DNA of 64,000 nucleotides from Epiperipatus broadwayi (taxonomy: Eukaryota > Onychophora > Udeonychophora > Euonychophora > Peripatidae). How positions within the stretch are numbered: the stretch's first letter is position 1; every line of letters begins with the position of its first letter. Made by a program: the position numbers and the translations under genes. Under the pieces are notes generated by a model. That model had not been told where the DNA came from, did not search any database, and saw nothing but the letters and a program-made list of their open reading frames with translations. The DNA lies in the NCBI GenBank assembly GCA_028023455.1, contig JAQFVV010013287.1, forward strand, positions 67,001-131,000, written 5' to 3'. This document shows, piece after piece, positions 1 through 17,416 of the stretch.

Positions 1-1249
1 CTTGAATCTAAATCAGCTGATATTTTGTTATTCCAGAACAAAAAAGAAATATCATGGAATGCTATTAGATGCAGTGCACAATTTGTTAGTTATGACATTT
101 ATTTAAGATATGCAAAATATCATTTTGTATGACAGGTATTTGATATTTATGACTTATGCAGTGTATATATACATTCTTTTAATAAATATTTGACTCATAA
201 AACATTACTAGTTAATTGACATTAGTTTCATATATGACAATGTAACGGAAATTGAATCAATTTATATCTTGTGTGTAAATAATTCTTAAATCTCATAAAA
301 TTGTATTGGCAATTAAGCATAACCCTTGTGTACATTTTCTGCTGTCAGCATTACAGCAAATAAATATTCTGATTAATTTTCAATGCAATAAATTAATTTT
401 TTTAATTTGATTAATTGCTGTTCTTTACAAATCCTCTATAAATATGTGCAGTTAATAAACTAATGCTATTGATTTTTCCCATCATTCTATCCATTTAATA
501 AGCATATAAATGTAAAAATAAATTTTAAAAAATCTTATGAAGGAGCTTAGGTTCAGATATATTGAAGCCAAGACATTAGAGAGTGAGTTAAACTATTTAG
601 TCCTATATATTAACTTTTCAACTGATGTCAGAGAAACTATGTCAATTCTTCATATTCACTCTTTGGTCAATTTCAACTAGCATTCCATAAATAAAAATCT
701 TGTTACACAATATTAATAACAAATAAAAATACATATTTTATAATTACACCCTATATAATATAAATTACCAACATCTTAAAATAAATACAATATTCTTTCA
801 TTCTAACATAACCTAAACACTTTAGATCACATTATTTTATACTACAATGGCACCATTTTTATGGCTATTTTTCAACACAATATTATACAAATAATATAAT
901 AAGCATACCAGAAACATTAAATAATTTGATATGTATTGTGTAATCTACTATAGTGACTGCAGTAATGAAAATATACATAATATAAAAAAATAAAAATAAA
1001 AAACTTTATCCTACCCATAATCTTTCTTATTTACATATTCATTTTTAAAACAAGTGAATTCAATTCATAATTTTTGTACATTACAATTAATAGTAATCAC
1101 TTCTTTTTTTCTAAATAATATATGGTGTCATAGCAGTACATTTCGATGCTCTCCAAGTTAATGTATTTATTGTTAAAATCAAACAAAAAATAAAAAATAT
1201 AACTGACATTTTACCTCATATTGAAATTGAATTCCAATTACAATAGGTG

Positions 1250-1306
<57 letters not shown>

Positions 1307-2127
1307 CAACCACCTGGTCATGGGACATGAACAAAAGGTCACTCAGGTTAGCTAATAATACTCATGGATTTTACAGAGTATGAGTTATCTTATAGACAAC
1401 ATAATTCCTAATTATAATTACTAAATTATTAGGTTTTTATATCAACTTAAATCTTATCTTAGATTTTTTCACTTTATTTATAATTTAAAAATTTAAGTTC
1501 TTAGAAATTTAAAAAGTATTCTCCCAAGTTCTAAATTTGTATATAACAGGATTCAAAAATAAAATGTACCTAGCACAAGAAAAATGGTAATGGTAGTATA
1601 TTATAAAATTTCTAAAAGGTAATAATGATTCAAGCTACACATTAAATATTTCTCACTTTTTTAGCTTCATCGTTAAACTTATTACCTTAAAAAAGCAGAA
1701 TTATGAATACACAATAGCAAAGTACTTAAACATTTATTGTACCATAGGGTTAACAGATGAAACATAACTAAACATCTTATAGATCTTTATGGTAAATATT
1801 TTATTTCTACCCTTTATAAAATATTTGAATTTTGTATTTTTTGATATAAAGTTTCAACATGTACTAACATGGAAAATGCAGTAGGTAACAAGGATATATT
1901 TTATGCTTCCAACTACATTTCAAATGCACTTGAACATTAATAAATAAACACATTATTTAGCTTTTTATAATGCAAGTGAAATAAATAATAAGCAAGGCAG
2001 ATAAATACATTATATGTGACCATTTAAAATGTATTCTTATAAAATATTGAATAATGAAACTTTATTTTATTATATTTTCAGAATAATGAATGTGAAATAT
2101 AACAATAGCAATGAATCAAAATCTTAT
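1..2127. other. AT-rich non-coding DNA, no gene seen
   Basis: No frame of useful length or family motif is visible. The only clear structure is a (TA)n tract at about 1251-1304. Short phrases beside it are unique in the window. Confidence 0.5.
1251..1304. repeat. (TA)n microsatellite
   Basis: A pure TA dinucleotide run of about 54 bp. No element end is recognisable on either side. Confidence 0.95.
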
Positions 2128-2150
2128 TATATATATATATATATATATAT

Positions 2151-4287
2151 TATAACGATCCAAACGAAGTGGTAGATCGCATAGCACCGCACCGCACTAC
2201 CAAAGGGCGCCATCTAGGCATTTGAGCCTAGAAAAATTTATAAAGTAGGCAGATATGCGCTGTTAGGATTCCACTTTATTTACATATTTAGATCGTTAGC
2301 CCATTGTCACTAGCTCAGTGGAGACGCAGAGATAATAAAATATATAACCTTAGATATAAATATAAAAAAAATAATAAAAGCCACTGCCAGAAATTAACAC
2401 ATAAAAATATTTATTTATGCACATATAAAATAATATTTAAATCCGAGGAATAAGTTTAACATTTAGATTTTTATCTTAATTTTTTAATTTTACATTTAAA
2501 ATAGCTTGCTATAATGTTTAATATTTATTTAGAAGGTCGAGTATGAATGGACTACATAGGTCTGCATTTGAAAGGAAAATATTCTTCCCTGATTTAACCT
2601 TAGGCAACAAATTTCACAATCAACTGGTGCCAATCCATCTGATACATTCATGTATTCAATGTAGCATGATACGACAACACAAAATACTATATAGTCAGGA
2701 ATGTACATCTGAACAATAAGTAGAAATAGAGAAGACATTGACTCTCCACCAACAGGAATGTGACATCTGTTGGCAAGTAGATCAATAAACTAAAAACTCC
2801 ATAGGAATGGACTGCGGTCTTCTGCCGACTTACAAACCCATCCATAGGCAAACAGAGGGTGTGTGGCGTATATCTATAATCCTGCCCGTAGCGGATCTCA
2901 TACTACATTTACTAATTACACAAATATATCCAATCCATTGAACCAATTCAACTACGAAATGAATAACCTAAGATTACCCTCCCTTAATACAACTTTACAA
3001 AACTATATAGCCATTCGCACCCGACTTAATTTTAACATTTATATACGTTCGCACAGATTTATTTAAAAATGTTGGGTATAGATCGATTACATAGATTCCA
3101 CGGTCAAAAACATTTCAAAATAAACATAAACGATCAAAATACAAAATTATTGATACCGACAATCGCAGAGGGAAACTTATAAGTAACCCAATAGTATTCA
3201 CCATAAGATACTTGCGTTGTCACCAATAACTTAAAAGACATCCGAATAAATACATTTTAGATACTCACCGTAAGGTATCATTATTTATCGAATGTCTATA
3301 TATTTTGATCAAATATGAAAACCAAAATATAATTAACCGCAAACGAATCCATGCAAGCGTCTATAAACAACTTGAAATTACCTAATTTAAAATTTAAACA
3401 ATAAATATCAATACAATAAATAATAAATGGAAATGATTTTTTTTTTTTTTATCAAACGCACACATATATAAAATATCACATTATCAATTTAGTTGACACA
3501 TAAGTCAGAGAAAAGTTCCTTTTTATAAAATTTAAGTTTACTTAGCAATCTTTAAAGTTCTTAATTAAGGTTATGATTTTAACAATTGTTCAGTTCTATT
3601 GCTTACGGTAGAGAAGTCCCTGTTCCCATTGGCAATTCCCATGCAGACTTTCATGGAAGACCGGTCTGATGTTTTGGAGGTGGCAGTTGCTGGTTCTGTC
3701 CTGGTATCACAGTCTTTGCATTTTTAAATAAGTGGGTGAGGATGACAAGTGCGTCTTGTCACCAGACCCACCAAAATCAAGTTGGAAAAAGCTCCCCAAC
3801 TCAATATTTTTTTCTTTTTATATCATCCACAAGGATTCACTGAACAAAACGTCACTAATCTGTTTTTTCGTTATGGTCCGGGCCAAGGCTTAGTGCTTCC
3901 ATTTGTCAAGCTAAAATTTCTTTCTTCTCTTATCTAACTTTCCATCTGACTTTTTAATTAAACAGCTTTTAGATAATTAATAAACAATTATTTCCTTTTA
4001 TAGATTACAGGAATTAATTAATACCTGCTTTTATTTTAACTTATGTTATTTTTTTTATTAAAATATTTTTATATTTCAATCTTGTATTTTTTTATTTAAA
4101 AAAAATACATTCAAATACTTTTTTTTTTTTTGTTTATGAAAAAAAAAATATTTTTAAAGTTTAACATCTGTGCGAATGTATACACGTTTAACAATGTTTT
4201 AATTTTAGCGTTTAGTTTTTTCCTTTTATTTGCGAACTTTTAAGTTTTTATTTTAATTAATGTAACGACATATTTATATATCGTTAC
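2151..4287. mobile_element. possible insertion bounded by TGTAACGA-like inverted ends
   Basis: The block lies between two (TA)n tracts. It opens with TATAACGATCC, close to TGTAACGATCC, and closes with TATCGTTACA, so the ends are an imperfect inverted repeat of the TG...CA type common in LTR elements. CpG dinucleotides (for example around 2155-2215, 2830-2890 and 3085-3360) are denser than in the flanks. The frames inside (2529-2738 minus, 2863-3066 plus, 3749-3937 plus) are short, with no recognised domain. It could be a degraded LTR element or unrelated DNA. The boundaries are inference. Confidence 0.25.
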
Positions 4288-4307
4288 AATATATATATAT
4301 ATATATT

Positions 4308-4760
4308 ATAAACCAACCAGTAATCACCTAAACAATCAGGATATAAATAGTAATCAATATTTCTCATTGCTTTTTACTTACAATGAGAATCATTTTGAAT
4401 TTAAATTAATTAACCTAACAAAGTTTTGATACACTTGACCATTAAAATCTCTCTGTGAAACATTCCTAAAGAATTTACAATAAAGGTACCTATCATTACC
4501 TAAAAGTTTTTATATACTCAGAATTAAATAATATGCATATCTATCAATATGCACACCACCAGTAGAATATTATATACTTTTCAAAGTGAAATAAACTTTG
4601 AAAATCAGTTCAAAGATACACTTGTGATATATTTTATCATGATTGCAAAACTATTATGCAAAATAATTATACTGATATAATAATACAAAGATCTATGATG
4701 TGCCGAGCACTGAATATGATCAATACTCACAATATAATTTAAATTCAAATTGTAATAGAC

Positions 4761-4803
<43 letters not shown>

Positions 4804-4839
4804 GTATATTATAATTAGAATATTTATAACATTTCCATC

Positions 4840-4881
<42 letters not shown>

Positions 4882-5400
4882 GATGGAAATGTTATAAATA
4901 TTCTAACTTACCAAAATTACACATTAATAGTGAATTTTCAGGCAAAGTGGAAAATAAAATATATGAATAAGCAGCACCCAGTAATTTGGCCTGGCAGTGC
5001 TGAAAAGAAAAAGGTCCCCTTTCTCTCATGGAGGAGCTGAACAATACAATATCATGACTAGCACCCAGTAACTATATGAAGACAATGTCAGAAAATAAGC
5101 ATGTCATGTTGACACTTGTGGAAAGGCTGAATGCATTTGGAAATACAATAAAATATCTACCTAAATTTGCTTAAATTTGTAGCTGACTTTGGGCAGCAAA
5201 TCAAATACAAAAATGTGAGGCATGAATTTGAAAATAATGTTATTAAAATAATTAATCAACTTGTACACACATGCAAATGTCTAACAATAGATCTATTGAG
5301 TCTAACTGTATGTATACACTAACAAACCATAATTTCATTATGGTATTAACATTAAATTTTATAAACTATCTAAATGTACACTCACTGACATATAAATAAT
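4308..5400. other. non-coding DNA with short palindromes
   Basis: The stretch at 4308-4400 weakly resembles the repeat at 35384-35520 (shared CCAGT/CAATC-type phrases). The rest shows no gene. Two (TA)n tracts lie at 4767-4800 and 4843-4878. Confidence 0.35.
4816..4906. repeat. inverted repeat with (TA)n centre
   Basis: Two arms of about 28 bp, at 4816-4843 and 4879-4906, are exact reverse complements around a (TA)n core. The arm contains AACATTTCCATCC. Another (TA)n lies just outside on the left. Unlike the PLE pairs, the TA tract here is in the middle. Confidence 0.85.
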
Positions 5401-5419
5401 TTCATAAACGGAATCTAAA

Positions 5420-5530
5420 GAGTGTACCAATAGCTCAAATAAGCTCTTATTTGATAAGTGTAGTAAGATAAAATATTTAAAATCTCTATCCAAATACTCT
5501 TATCCTCAGACCAATTAGTTTCAAGCTTAT
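5420..5530 (-). repeat. fragment of repeat family G with hammerhead remnant
   Basis: It contains the CCAATAGCTC...AAGCTC phrase found at 39690-39718, 60361-60385 and 61209-61230. Read on the minus strand it has CTTGAAACTAATTGGTCTGAGG: GAA, a palindromic stem III (ACTAATTGGT) and a C at the cleavage position. The rest of the ribozyme core is not recognisable. Confidence 0.45.
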
Positions 5531-5639
5531 AAATAATTTCATTTATATTAAATATAAAAGTTTTTATAACCTGGATACAATATTTTATTCATTATTCTAA
5601 AATAAAAATTTAGAAAACTCACAATAATAAGAATAAACC

Positions 5640-6800
5640 ACGATACATCAGATGATCACCATTTCTTATGCTTACCCAAGATGTTTATGCAGAGTCAACA
5701 CACTCTGTACAAGTCAGAATAATCCATGAATGCAAGAAGTTTTGTGTAAAAAAATTCTTATTCTCTATGCATCCAATATTCCCAGACTAGTTTCCAGCAT
5801 GTGACTTTTATTAATGAGGAACTTTGGATCTGAGAGTACTGCAATCATCCTGCAGTCACCTATTACCTTGTTAGCTAAATATGAACCTTTGAGTCCAAAA
5901 TAAAAACACACTAATGTTCTCAATTCAACCTCATTAACTTGTGTTGTTGTGTAGAACTGAACTTAGTTCAGCATCCATACTTTCTGGTGTCTTTGTTTTT
6001 TTAATAACCATAGTCACCACAATCCTATTCAGCAGGATTGGTTTTAAACCACTAAACTTCACACAGTCATCATTTCTTATGCTTACACAAGCTGTTTACA
6101 CAGTGATTAAACTCTCTATACAATAGCACCACCAGTGCTAGCCAGAGCAATTACAGATTCAAGAAGGTTTTTGCATAAAATCCCTATCTAGGGCATACTC
6201 AACCAATATTCCCAGAGTAGTTTTCCACATGAGTTGGCACTAGATAGTGAATTTATGCACAAACCTTCTTGCATCATTGATTGATATGGCTTGCACTAGT
6301 GGAGATACTATATTGAGAGTTTAGCCTCTGTGTAAACAGCTTGGGTAAGCATAAGAAATGGTGAGCATATGATGTTTAGTGGTTAAAACTAATTCTCACC
6401 AATAGGATTATGTGACTTTGGTTATTAAAGAACTAAAGACACCAAAAAGTTTGGATTTTGAACTGAGTTCAGATCTATACAACTATACAAACTAATGAGC
6501 TTGAGTTGAAAACATGATTTTGTTTTTGTTTTGGACCCAAAGCTTCCTTGTACCTGATAAGTTAAATGGTGACTGCTGGAGGGTTACATTCAATGCTAAG
6601 ACATAAGTTCAGTGCTCTTATATCCAAGACTGCTCCCTGATGAAAGCCACATTCTGCAAACTAGTGTGGGGATATTGGATGAGTAGATATTAGTTTGAGA
6701 TTTTATGCACAAACAACCTTGCATCCATTGATTGTCTTGCACTAGTGGTGCTACTGTATGAAGAGCTTAGCCTCTGGGTAATAATAAGAATAATAAACCT
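5640..6800. mobile_element. repeat family D: mirrored tandem units with hammerhead-like cores
   Basis: The phrase CATTTCTTATGCTTAC recurs at 5660 and 6071 (about 411 bp apart). Its reverse complement ends at 6360, and a second reverse unit follows about 446 bp later, judged from GCACTAGTGG at 6293 and 6739. The layout is unit-unit on the minus strand meeting unit-unit on the plus strand near 6236. Hammerhead-like segments lie on the minus strand at 5771-5828 and on the plus strand at 6622-6680, so the strands follow the left-minus, right-plus rule of the PLE pairs. No coding frame belongs to it. This size and tandem structure resembles metazoan retrozymes (knowledge); that it is mobile is inference. 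Confidence 0.6.
6622..6680 (+). ncRNA. degenerate hammerhead ribozyme, family D
   Basis: Visible parts are an outer stem I ATCCAA (6622-6627) with TTGGAT (6675-6680), an intact CTGATGA core (6637-6643) and a palindromic stem III ACTAGT (6660-6665). The GAA that should precede stem III is CAA (6657-6659), so the G12 position is lost and activity is unlikely. Stem II is poorly formed. The minus-strand copy at 5771-5828 keeps GAA, ACTAGT and the C cleavage base but has G5 changed to C. Confidence 0.45.
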
Positions 6801-12322
<5,522 letters not shown>

Positions 12323-12366
12323 ATACAGTAGTTAAAAGTTTATAAAAATATATTTATAACCATCAC

Positions 12367-12408
12367 TTAGGAGCACTTTCAACTATCCTTGTAGTTTTTG
12401 TCAACTAA
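12367..12408 (-). ncRNA. hammerhead-like ribozyme, PLE family B
   Basis: On the minus strand: stem I TTAG/CTAA, core TTGACAA, one extra A, stem II AACTA/TAGTT with a 6-nt loop, GAA, stem III AGTGCT, cleavage base C. Compared with the standard core CUGANGA, C3 is U and G8 is A. Stem II is fully paired and differs in sequence from sister copies while staying paired. Confidence 0.6.
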
Positions 12409-13371
12409 TACTTTTACAAGGTCAACTTTCCCATAATTCCATAATGTTAACTTTCACATAATTCTGTGATCTTAACATTTGCTGCTTGCCTATTGATTAA
12501 ATCTTGATTATATTTATATATTAACATCATTCCCTTAATCTTTTATGATTATTCCTTTCAGTTTCCAATATTTTTACATTACTATAATTAAAATCAAAAC
12601 CATATATACATGATTTATTATGGTCATAAAAGACAGAAGCTAATAAATAATCATTATTTTTATAATTTTGTTTTGTATTTTGAACCCTTTTAATAATAAC
12701 AAGTGCTCTTTTGATCTTTTTCTCAATGTGTACATCAATTCACCTATACATCCACTGCCACACCTACACATCCATTTGTATATGATACAATTTTTATTTG
12801 TCAATAAGGTTTTTTTTCTTTTGAATTAATTATTAATTTATTTGATGTAGGTGGTGCATAAAATGCAATATAACATCCCTTTATAAATTTTCTTAATGAA
12901 AATTCCCTATTGATTCAAAATATATGTTATTGACATCCAAATTTTTTATCAGAAAAATTACCATTAATATTAATATTATTTTTATATTTAGAATTAAAAG
13001 TTTTAATGCTATAATAAACATAATCTTAATTATATCCAACATTTAACAATCCATTATAATAAATTTCAATATTTTTTTGTTTTATCCAATGCATGTTTAC
13101 AAAGGTTATCATTTTTAAATAAGAAAAACTTTAAACCTCACATTTTATGTTCCATTGGTACTTTAGATTCATATGAAATATATCCTCTTTTTGCTATTGA
13201 TTTAATAGTCACATAGTAATCTAGTTTATCTTTGTTTCTAGTTATCTTAAAATCTAAAAACAGAACACTCATTGAATTTTTATGTTTTAATCCATTTTGA
13301 GCTCTTTATATTATTTAATTCATTAAAAAAATCATTAATAGCATTTGGCTTTCCACAAACAAAAACATCAT

Positions 13372-13372
<1 letters not shown>

Positions 13373-13422
<50 letters not shown>
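13373..13422. repeat. (TA)n expansion inside the RT active-site region
   Basis: About 50 bp of TA repeats sit where sister copies have a short CAATATG immediately before the YVDD codons, so this looks like in-place growth within the element. Both strands read as Tyr-Ile repeats, which explains the long frames here. Confidence 0.85.
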
Positions 13423-13426
<4 letters not shown>

Positions 13427-13627
13427 ATACAGTGATATCTTTCTGATAATATTCCTTTTTCAAAATATTTTCTTCATATGTAGATTTCACAAAATTATAT
13501 ATTTTAGCAACTGTAAGAAGACCCATTGGCCATCCATTACTCATTTGATAAAATTCATGCTTAAAAATTGAATAAATATTTCTATCAATAAAAAAAGAAC
13601 ATTGGGGAAAAAACCAAAATAGCACTT

Positions 13628-14022
13628 GTTATTGTTAACAAAACAAAATTATAAAAATAATAATAATTTATCAGTTTCTGTCTTTTAGACTATAATAAAT
13701 CATGTATATATGGTTTTTATTTTAATTATAGTAATGTAAAAATATTGGAAACTGAAAAAATAATAGTAAAAAAAAAATTAAGAAAGAGACAAGCGACAAA
13801 CGTTAAGATCATGAAAGTATGGAAAAGTTGACATCATGGAATTATGGGAAAGTTGATGTTTTAAAAGTATTAGTTGACAAAAAATAGAAGGATATTTGAA
13901 AGCACTTCTAAGTGACAGTTATATATATATTTTATAAACTTTTAAGTACTGTATTTTCTAATATTTATTTATAAATATACATATATTATTTTGAAGAAAT
14001 ACAGATATTGATTTGTAACATT

Positions 14023-14025
<3 letters not shown>
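13628..14025 (+). pseudogene. PLE family B copy: GIY-YIG C-terminus and 3' UTR, head-to-head with the previous copy
   Basis: It begins in the coding region for the HIIFYDHNKSCI-type block near the end of the protein, continues through the 3' UTR with a hammerhead-like fold (13870-13911), and ends near 14025 beside (TA)n. It is the strongly 5'-truncated partner of 12317-13627 in opposite orientation. Copies elsewhere (30213, 34766, 58612) share the 3' tail. Confidence 0.7.
13870..13911 (+). ncRNA. hammerhead-like ribozyme, PLE family B
   Basis: Stem I TTAG/CTAA, core TTGACAA (13874-13880), extra A, stem II AAATA/TATTT, GAA (13898-13900), stem III AGCACT, cleavage base T. Stem II differs from the left copy (AACTA/TAGTT) at a pair but stays complementary. 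Confidence 0.6.

Positions 14026-14090
<65 letters not shown>
14026..14090. repeat. (TA)n microsatellite between two mirrored insertions
   Basis: A pure TA run. On its left is the PLE 3' tail; on its right the 238-bp palindrome begins. Confidence 0.95.
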
Positions 14091-14093
<3 letters not shown>

Positions 14094-14326
14094 ATATTAT
14101 TATTACTATTTGCGGGATATTCCGTGTAGTGAAAAAGCTAAATGCTGACGTTTCAGTACAATATCAAGTACCTTCCTAAGAGCGTCCTCTTTCTCAAATC
14201 ATAAGAATGCATGTGATTTGAGAAAGAGGACGCTCTGAGGAAGGTACTTGATATTGTACTGAAACGTCAGCATTTAGCTTTTTCACTACACGGAATATCC
14301 CGCAAATAGTAATAATAATATGACAT
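14089..14326. mobile_element. near-perfect 238-bp palindrome of two PLE family C 3' ends
   Basis: The two arms, about 113 nt each, match almost perfectly around a short centre (TAAGAATGCATG region). The right arm carries GAAACGTCAGC and the TGCGGGATATTCCG-type terminus. Related 3' sequence (TACTGAAATGTCAGCA) follows a GIY-YIG gene fragment at 32018-32040, so this is probably the two 3' tips of a PLE joined head to head with everything else deleted. The hammerhead core in the left arm has one damaging change (CTTAGGA); the right arm keeps CTGAGGA. Confidence 0.8.
14232..14271 (+). ncRNA. hammerhead ribozyme, family C, intact core
   Basis: Stem I GCT/AGC, core CTGAGGA (14235-14241; only the free position 7 differs from the textbook core), one extra A, stem II GGTAC/GTACT with an 8-nt loop, GAA (14261-14263), palindromic stem III ACGT, cleavage base C at 14268. 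The minimal stem III suggests the active form may be a dimer (knowledge of PLE hammerheads). Confidence 0.7.
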
Positions 14327-14355
14327 CTTTTATCCGTGAAAACATTAGAATTAAT

Positions 14356-14440
14356 ATATATATATATATTGATTATATCTTATATTTAATAATAGAATGT
14401 ATATATATATAATATTGATTAAATTTTATATTTAATAATA

Positions 14441-14518
<78 letters not shown>

Positions 14519-14640
14519 CATATTTTATGGGTTCATCCGTGTTAACACGGATGAACCCGCAAAATATGTATTTTATATATTTAACCCGTGCAAATCTTCG
14601 TTTTAACATATATATATATAATTTGGAAATAAGTAGTTAA
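14356..14640. repeat. (TA)n tracts, tandem AT-rich unit and 54-bp palindrome
   Basis: Two diverged copies of TTGAT...TTATATTTAATAATAGAAT lie at 14370-14440, followed by a TA run (14443-14516) and a palindrome at 14517-14570 with core GTTCATCCGTGTTAACACGG. The phrase CCGTG recurs at 14335 and 14586. No gene is present. Confidence 0.7.
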
Positions 14641-15278
14641 TTAAAAATAAAATCATTTTTGGAGAGGTAAACTGCCTTAATATTTTCTTTATATATATAT
14701 ATATATGGTTTACTTTATTTTGCAAATAATTTAATTATCAATTCATGAGATTATTTATCAAACTGTTTAGCAAATATAAAATAACAATCAAATAATGTTA
14801 GGAAAAGAGGGTTTACTTATCTGCATTGGATTTAATAGTAGGCATGAATAATTTTCTGTTAGAATGTCCCTATCAGATGCAAGATAGCTTTTATAAGTAG
14901 TTACTTTATGTTTTCCGGAAAAAAACAATCAATTCAATGTTTACATAATATATATAATATTCAATACACTTATACTGTATTGACTATACTAAAATTAATG
15001 TTTTTCAATATAGTCAGTACAGCATATGTATATTTAAATATTATATATTCAGTCTGTATTATACCCATCGATCTTCTATGTATTTAAATGGGTATATTAA
15101 GTTCTATATATATGAAAGGTCACAGTGACTTAAAGTTATCTTGCATATAACAACAATATTTGTATCAACCAAGCTTCTGAGCATTCCATAATCAGATTTT
15201 CAATGATATGAATAGTTGAAAAGTTGGAAAATGGCTAAGATTAAAACCTGTACATTAATGTATTACGATTTTCCTGAA
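14641..15278. other. non-coding spacer
   Basis: No gene, RNA or repeat relationship recognised apart from short TA runs at about 14690-14706 and 15280. Confidence 0.4.
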
Positions 15279-15357
15279 TATATATATATATATATATATG
15301 CAAAACCATAAAACAATACAGTACTAGATTTAATTCAAAATTTTACCAAAATCCTTA

Positions 15358-15400
15358 CACAACCATGGTTTCATCTACTACAAATAGACCTTCTCAAGTG
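15358..15400 (-). ncRNA. hammerhead-like ribozyme, PLE family A (left copy)
   Basis: Mirror image of 19374-19416: stem I CAC/GTG, core TTGAGAA, extra G, stem II GTCTA/TAGAT, GAA, palindromic stem III ACCATGGT, cleavage base T. It lies in the 3' UTR about 60-100 nt past the stop codon. Confidence 0.6.
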
Positions 15401-15456
15401 AAAATCAACCTAAAGGAAAACATATATATATACAAACAAACAAACCTTCCCATAAT

Positions 15457-17416
15457 TCATTTCAAACTCCACCTTCCCTTAATATCAAAAGAAGTCTTCA
15501 TAAGATTGATAGCCTCAGAATCAAGGAGTTTTATCATCAAAGTCTCCTTTATTCTTCTTTTTAACTCATTCTTTTCATAAAAAATAACCGAAGCATTGTC
15601 AAACAATATTCTATGACCTGTATTCAATTCATGAATATATAAAGCTGAGTTAAGATACCTATGTTTAACTCTACTTATATGAACCTTAACCCTTTCCTTA
15701 AGGCTAAATTTACTCTGGCCTACATAAAATTTACCACAACTACATGGAATTTTATAAACAATACCAGGAATAGACCTACTATCAATAGACTGCTTTGAAC
15801 CATTAAGTAATGAATTCAAATCAGAACCTTTCCTCCATGCAACCTTCTTTCCACCTAACAAATGACTATTCCTATAAACCAAATTATAAATTGATGCTTT
15901 AAATGGTAAAGACATATAATCATCATCCTTACCAACAAAATTCTTATCATCCAAATCACGACTATAAACATTATTATTAATTACCACTTTTTTAATAAAA
16001 TCATGACTATAACCCAATTCTACATATTCAGCAGCAAATTGACTTTTTTGAATATCAGCATCATTATTAAAATTATTAAGCCTTCTATTCCGACAACAAA
16101 AATTCAACAAAGACATTTTTTTATGTATAAAAGGCTGATAACTATCAGGCCTAATCATATTTCTCAAATTTTTAGGTTTTATAAAATGACTACAAAACAA
16201 AACATCATTAACCTTCTCAACATTTAAATCTAAAAACTTTAATTTTACAAAATCAAAATACCCCCCCCTCAATTGTAAACTTAATATTAGAATCAAAACC
16301 ATTCAATCCACATAAAAACTCTTCTAATTTCTCTTTCTGAATAACAAACAAACAATCATCAACATACCTAACAAATAATTTAATAGAACCTGAAAACATA
16401 TTAATAATACTACACTCCAAATAATCAATATAGACAGCACACATCAATGGAGAAATGACATAACCAATAACCCAACCTTCTCTAATCTTATAAAACACAT
16501 CATTAGACATAAAATACATTGAATCCTCTAACAGCAAAAGCAAATCATGAAAAACCTTAATCTTATCTGCAGAAAAACATTCTAATTTTTTTAAAATTGA
16601 AAGAAAAACATCAATACTTTTTAATCTATTAACCGATTGGTACATATTTTCAATGTCTAAACTACCAAAAACACAATCATCATCCAAAACAAAACCATTT
16701 ATTTTCTTAAAAGCTTCAAAGGAAGAAGAAACACAAAATTGACCCAGTTTTATGTAATCCTTAAAATATCTTATAATAAATTTTGATATTTTATCAACAA
16801 TTCCTCCTGTAAAATCAAAAATACATCTCAAAGGAAAATTATCTTTATGAGACTTCAAATTAAAGAAAACCTTTGGAGCCACAAAATCACTAGGGTAACA
16901 ATTTAAATAAGTAGCTCTATCAAAAATCTTTTTATTTTCCATAACTTTCATAATCTTAATTAATTTAGATTTTATTTTTTTACCAGGATCAGAATCTAAA
17001 ATAGCATATTTTCCATTATTTAATTCTAAAGAAACTTTACTTTTAAAATCAATATTATTTAACAATACAAACCGGCCACCTTTATCTTCTTTTAATAATA
17101 TAACATCATTGGCTTTCAATCTTTTTTTAACAAAACTAATTTCCTTAGGGGCAAAAACAAATTTTTCTCTTTTAAGTAATTGACTATTCAAAATAACCTG
17201 TAAAGACATTTTATTTTCATCAGAAATATTACTACTACTTTCAATGGCAGAAACAAAATCAAAAATTAAACTTCTATTAGCAAATGGAACAAAGCCAGGA
17301 CCCTTAGCTAAAATAGCCAAATCAGATGCATTCAAAATATAATTTGACAAATTTAAAACAGATGAAGCATCAGGCCTATTTTTATAAGACCCAAATCTAA
17401 ACTCTTTTCCTTTCAC
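15457..17416 (-). pseudogene. PLE reverse transcriptase / GIY-YIG endonuclease, frameshifted
   Basis: Read leftward from an ATG at 17416, the protein has RT motif 2 (APKVFFNLKSHK, then LRCIFDFTGG), motif 3 (SLDIENMYQSVN), motif 4 (REGWVIGYVISPLM) and the catalytic YVDD, then a C-terminal GIY-YIG domain (GIVYKIPCSCGKFYVGQS, with the later Arg and Glu of KERVKVH and RRIKETL). RT copies element RNA, and the endonuclease nicks the target. Together about 650 residues would be expected, typical of endonuclease-bearing PLEs. The frame breaks near 16260 in a run of eight cytosines (eight guanines in the sense strand), so two overlapping frames, 16253-17416 and 15457-16302, are left. The right copy has a shorter run and stays in frame at this point. 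Confidence 0.85.

Noticed and set aside
2290-2335. TAGCTCAGTGG phrase resembling a tRNA A box (tRNA or tRNA-derived SINE)
   Set aside because: No B box, acceptor stem or cloverleaf follows; a chance match is likelier.
14517-14570. 54-bp palindrome as a transcription terminator or hairpin regulator
   Set aside because: No gene nearby; it fits the pattern of mirrored element tips better, though its family is unknown.
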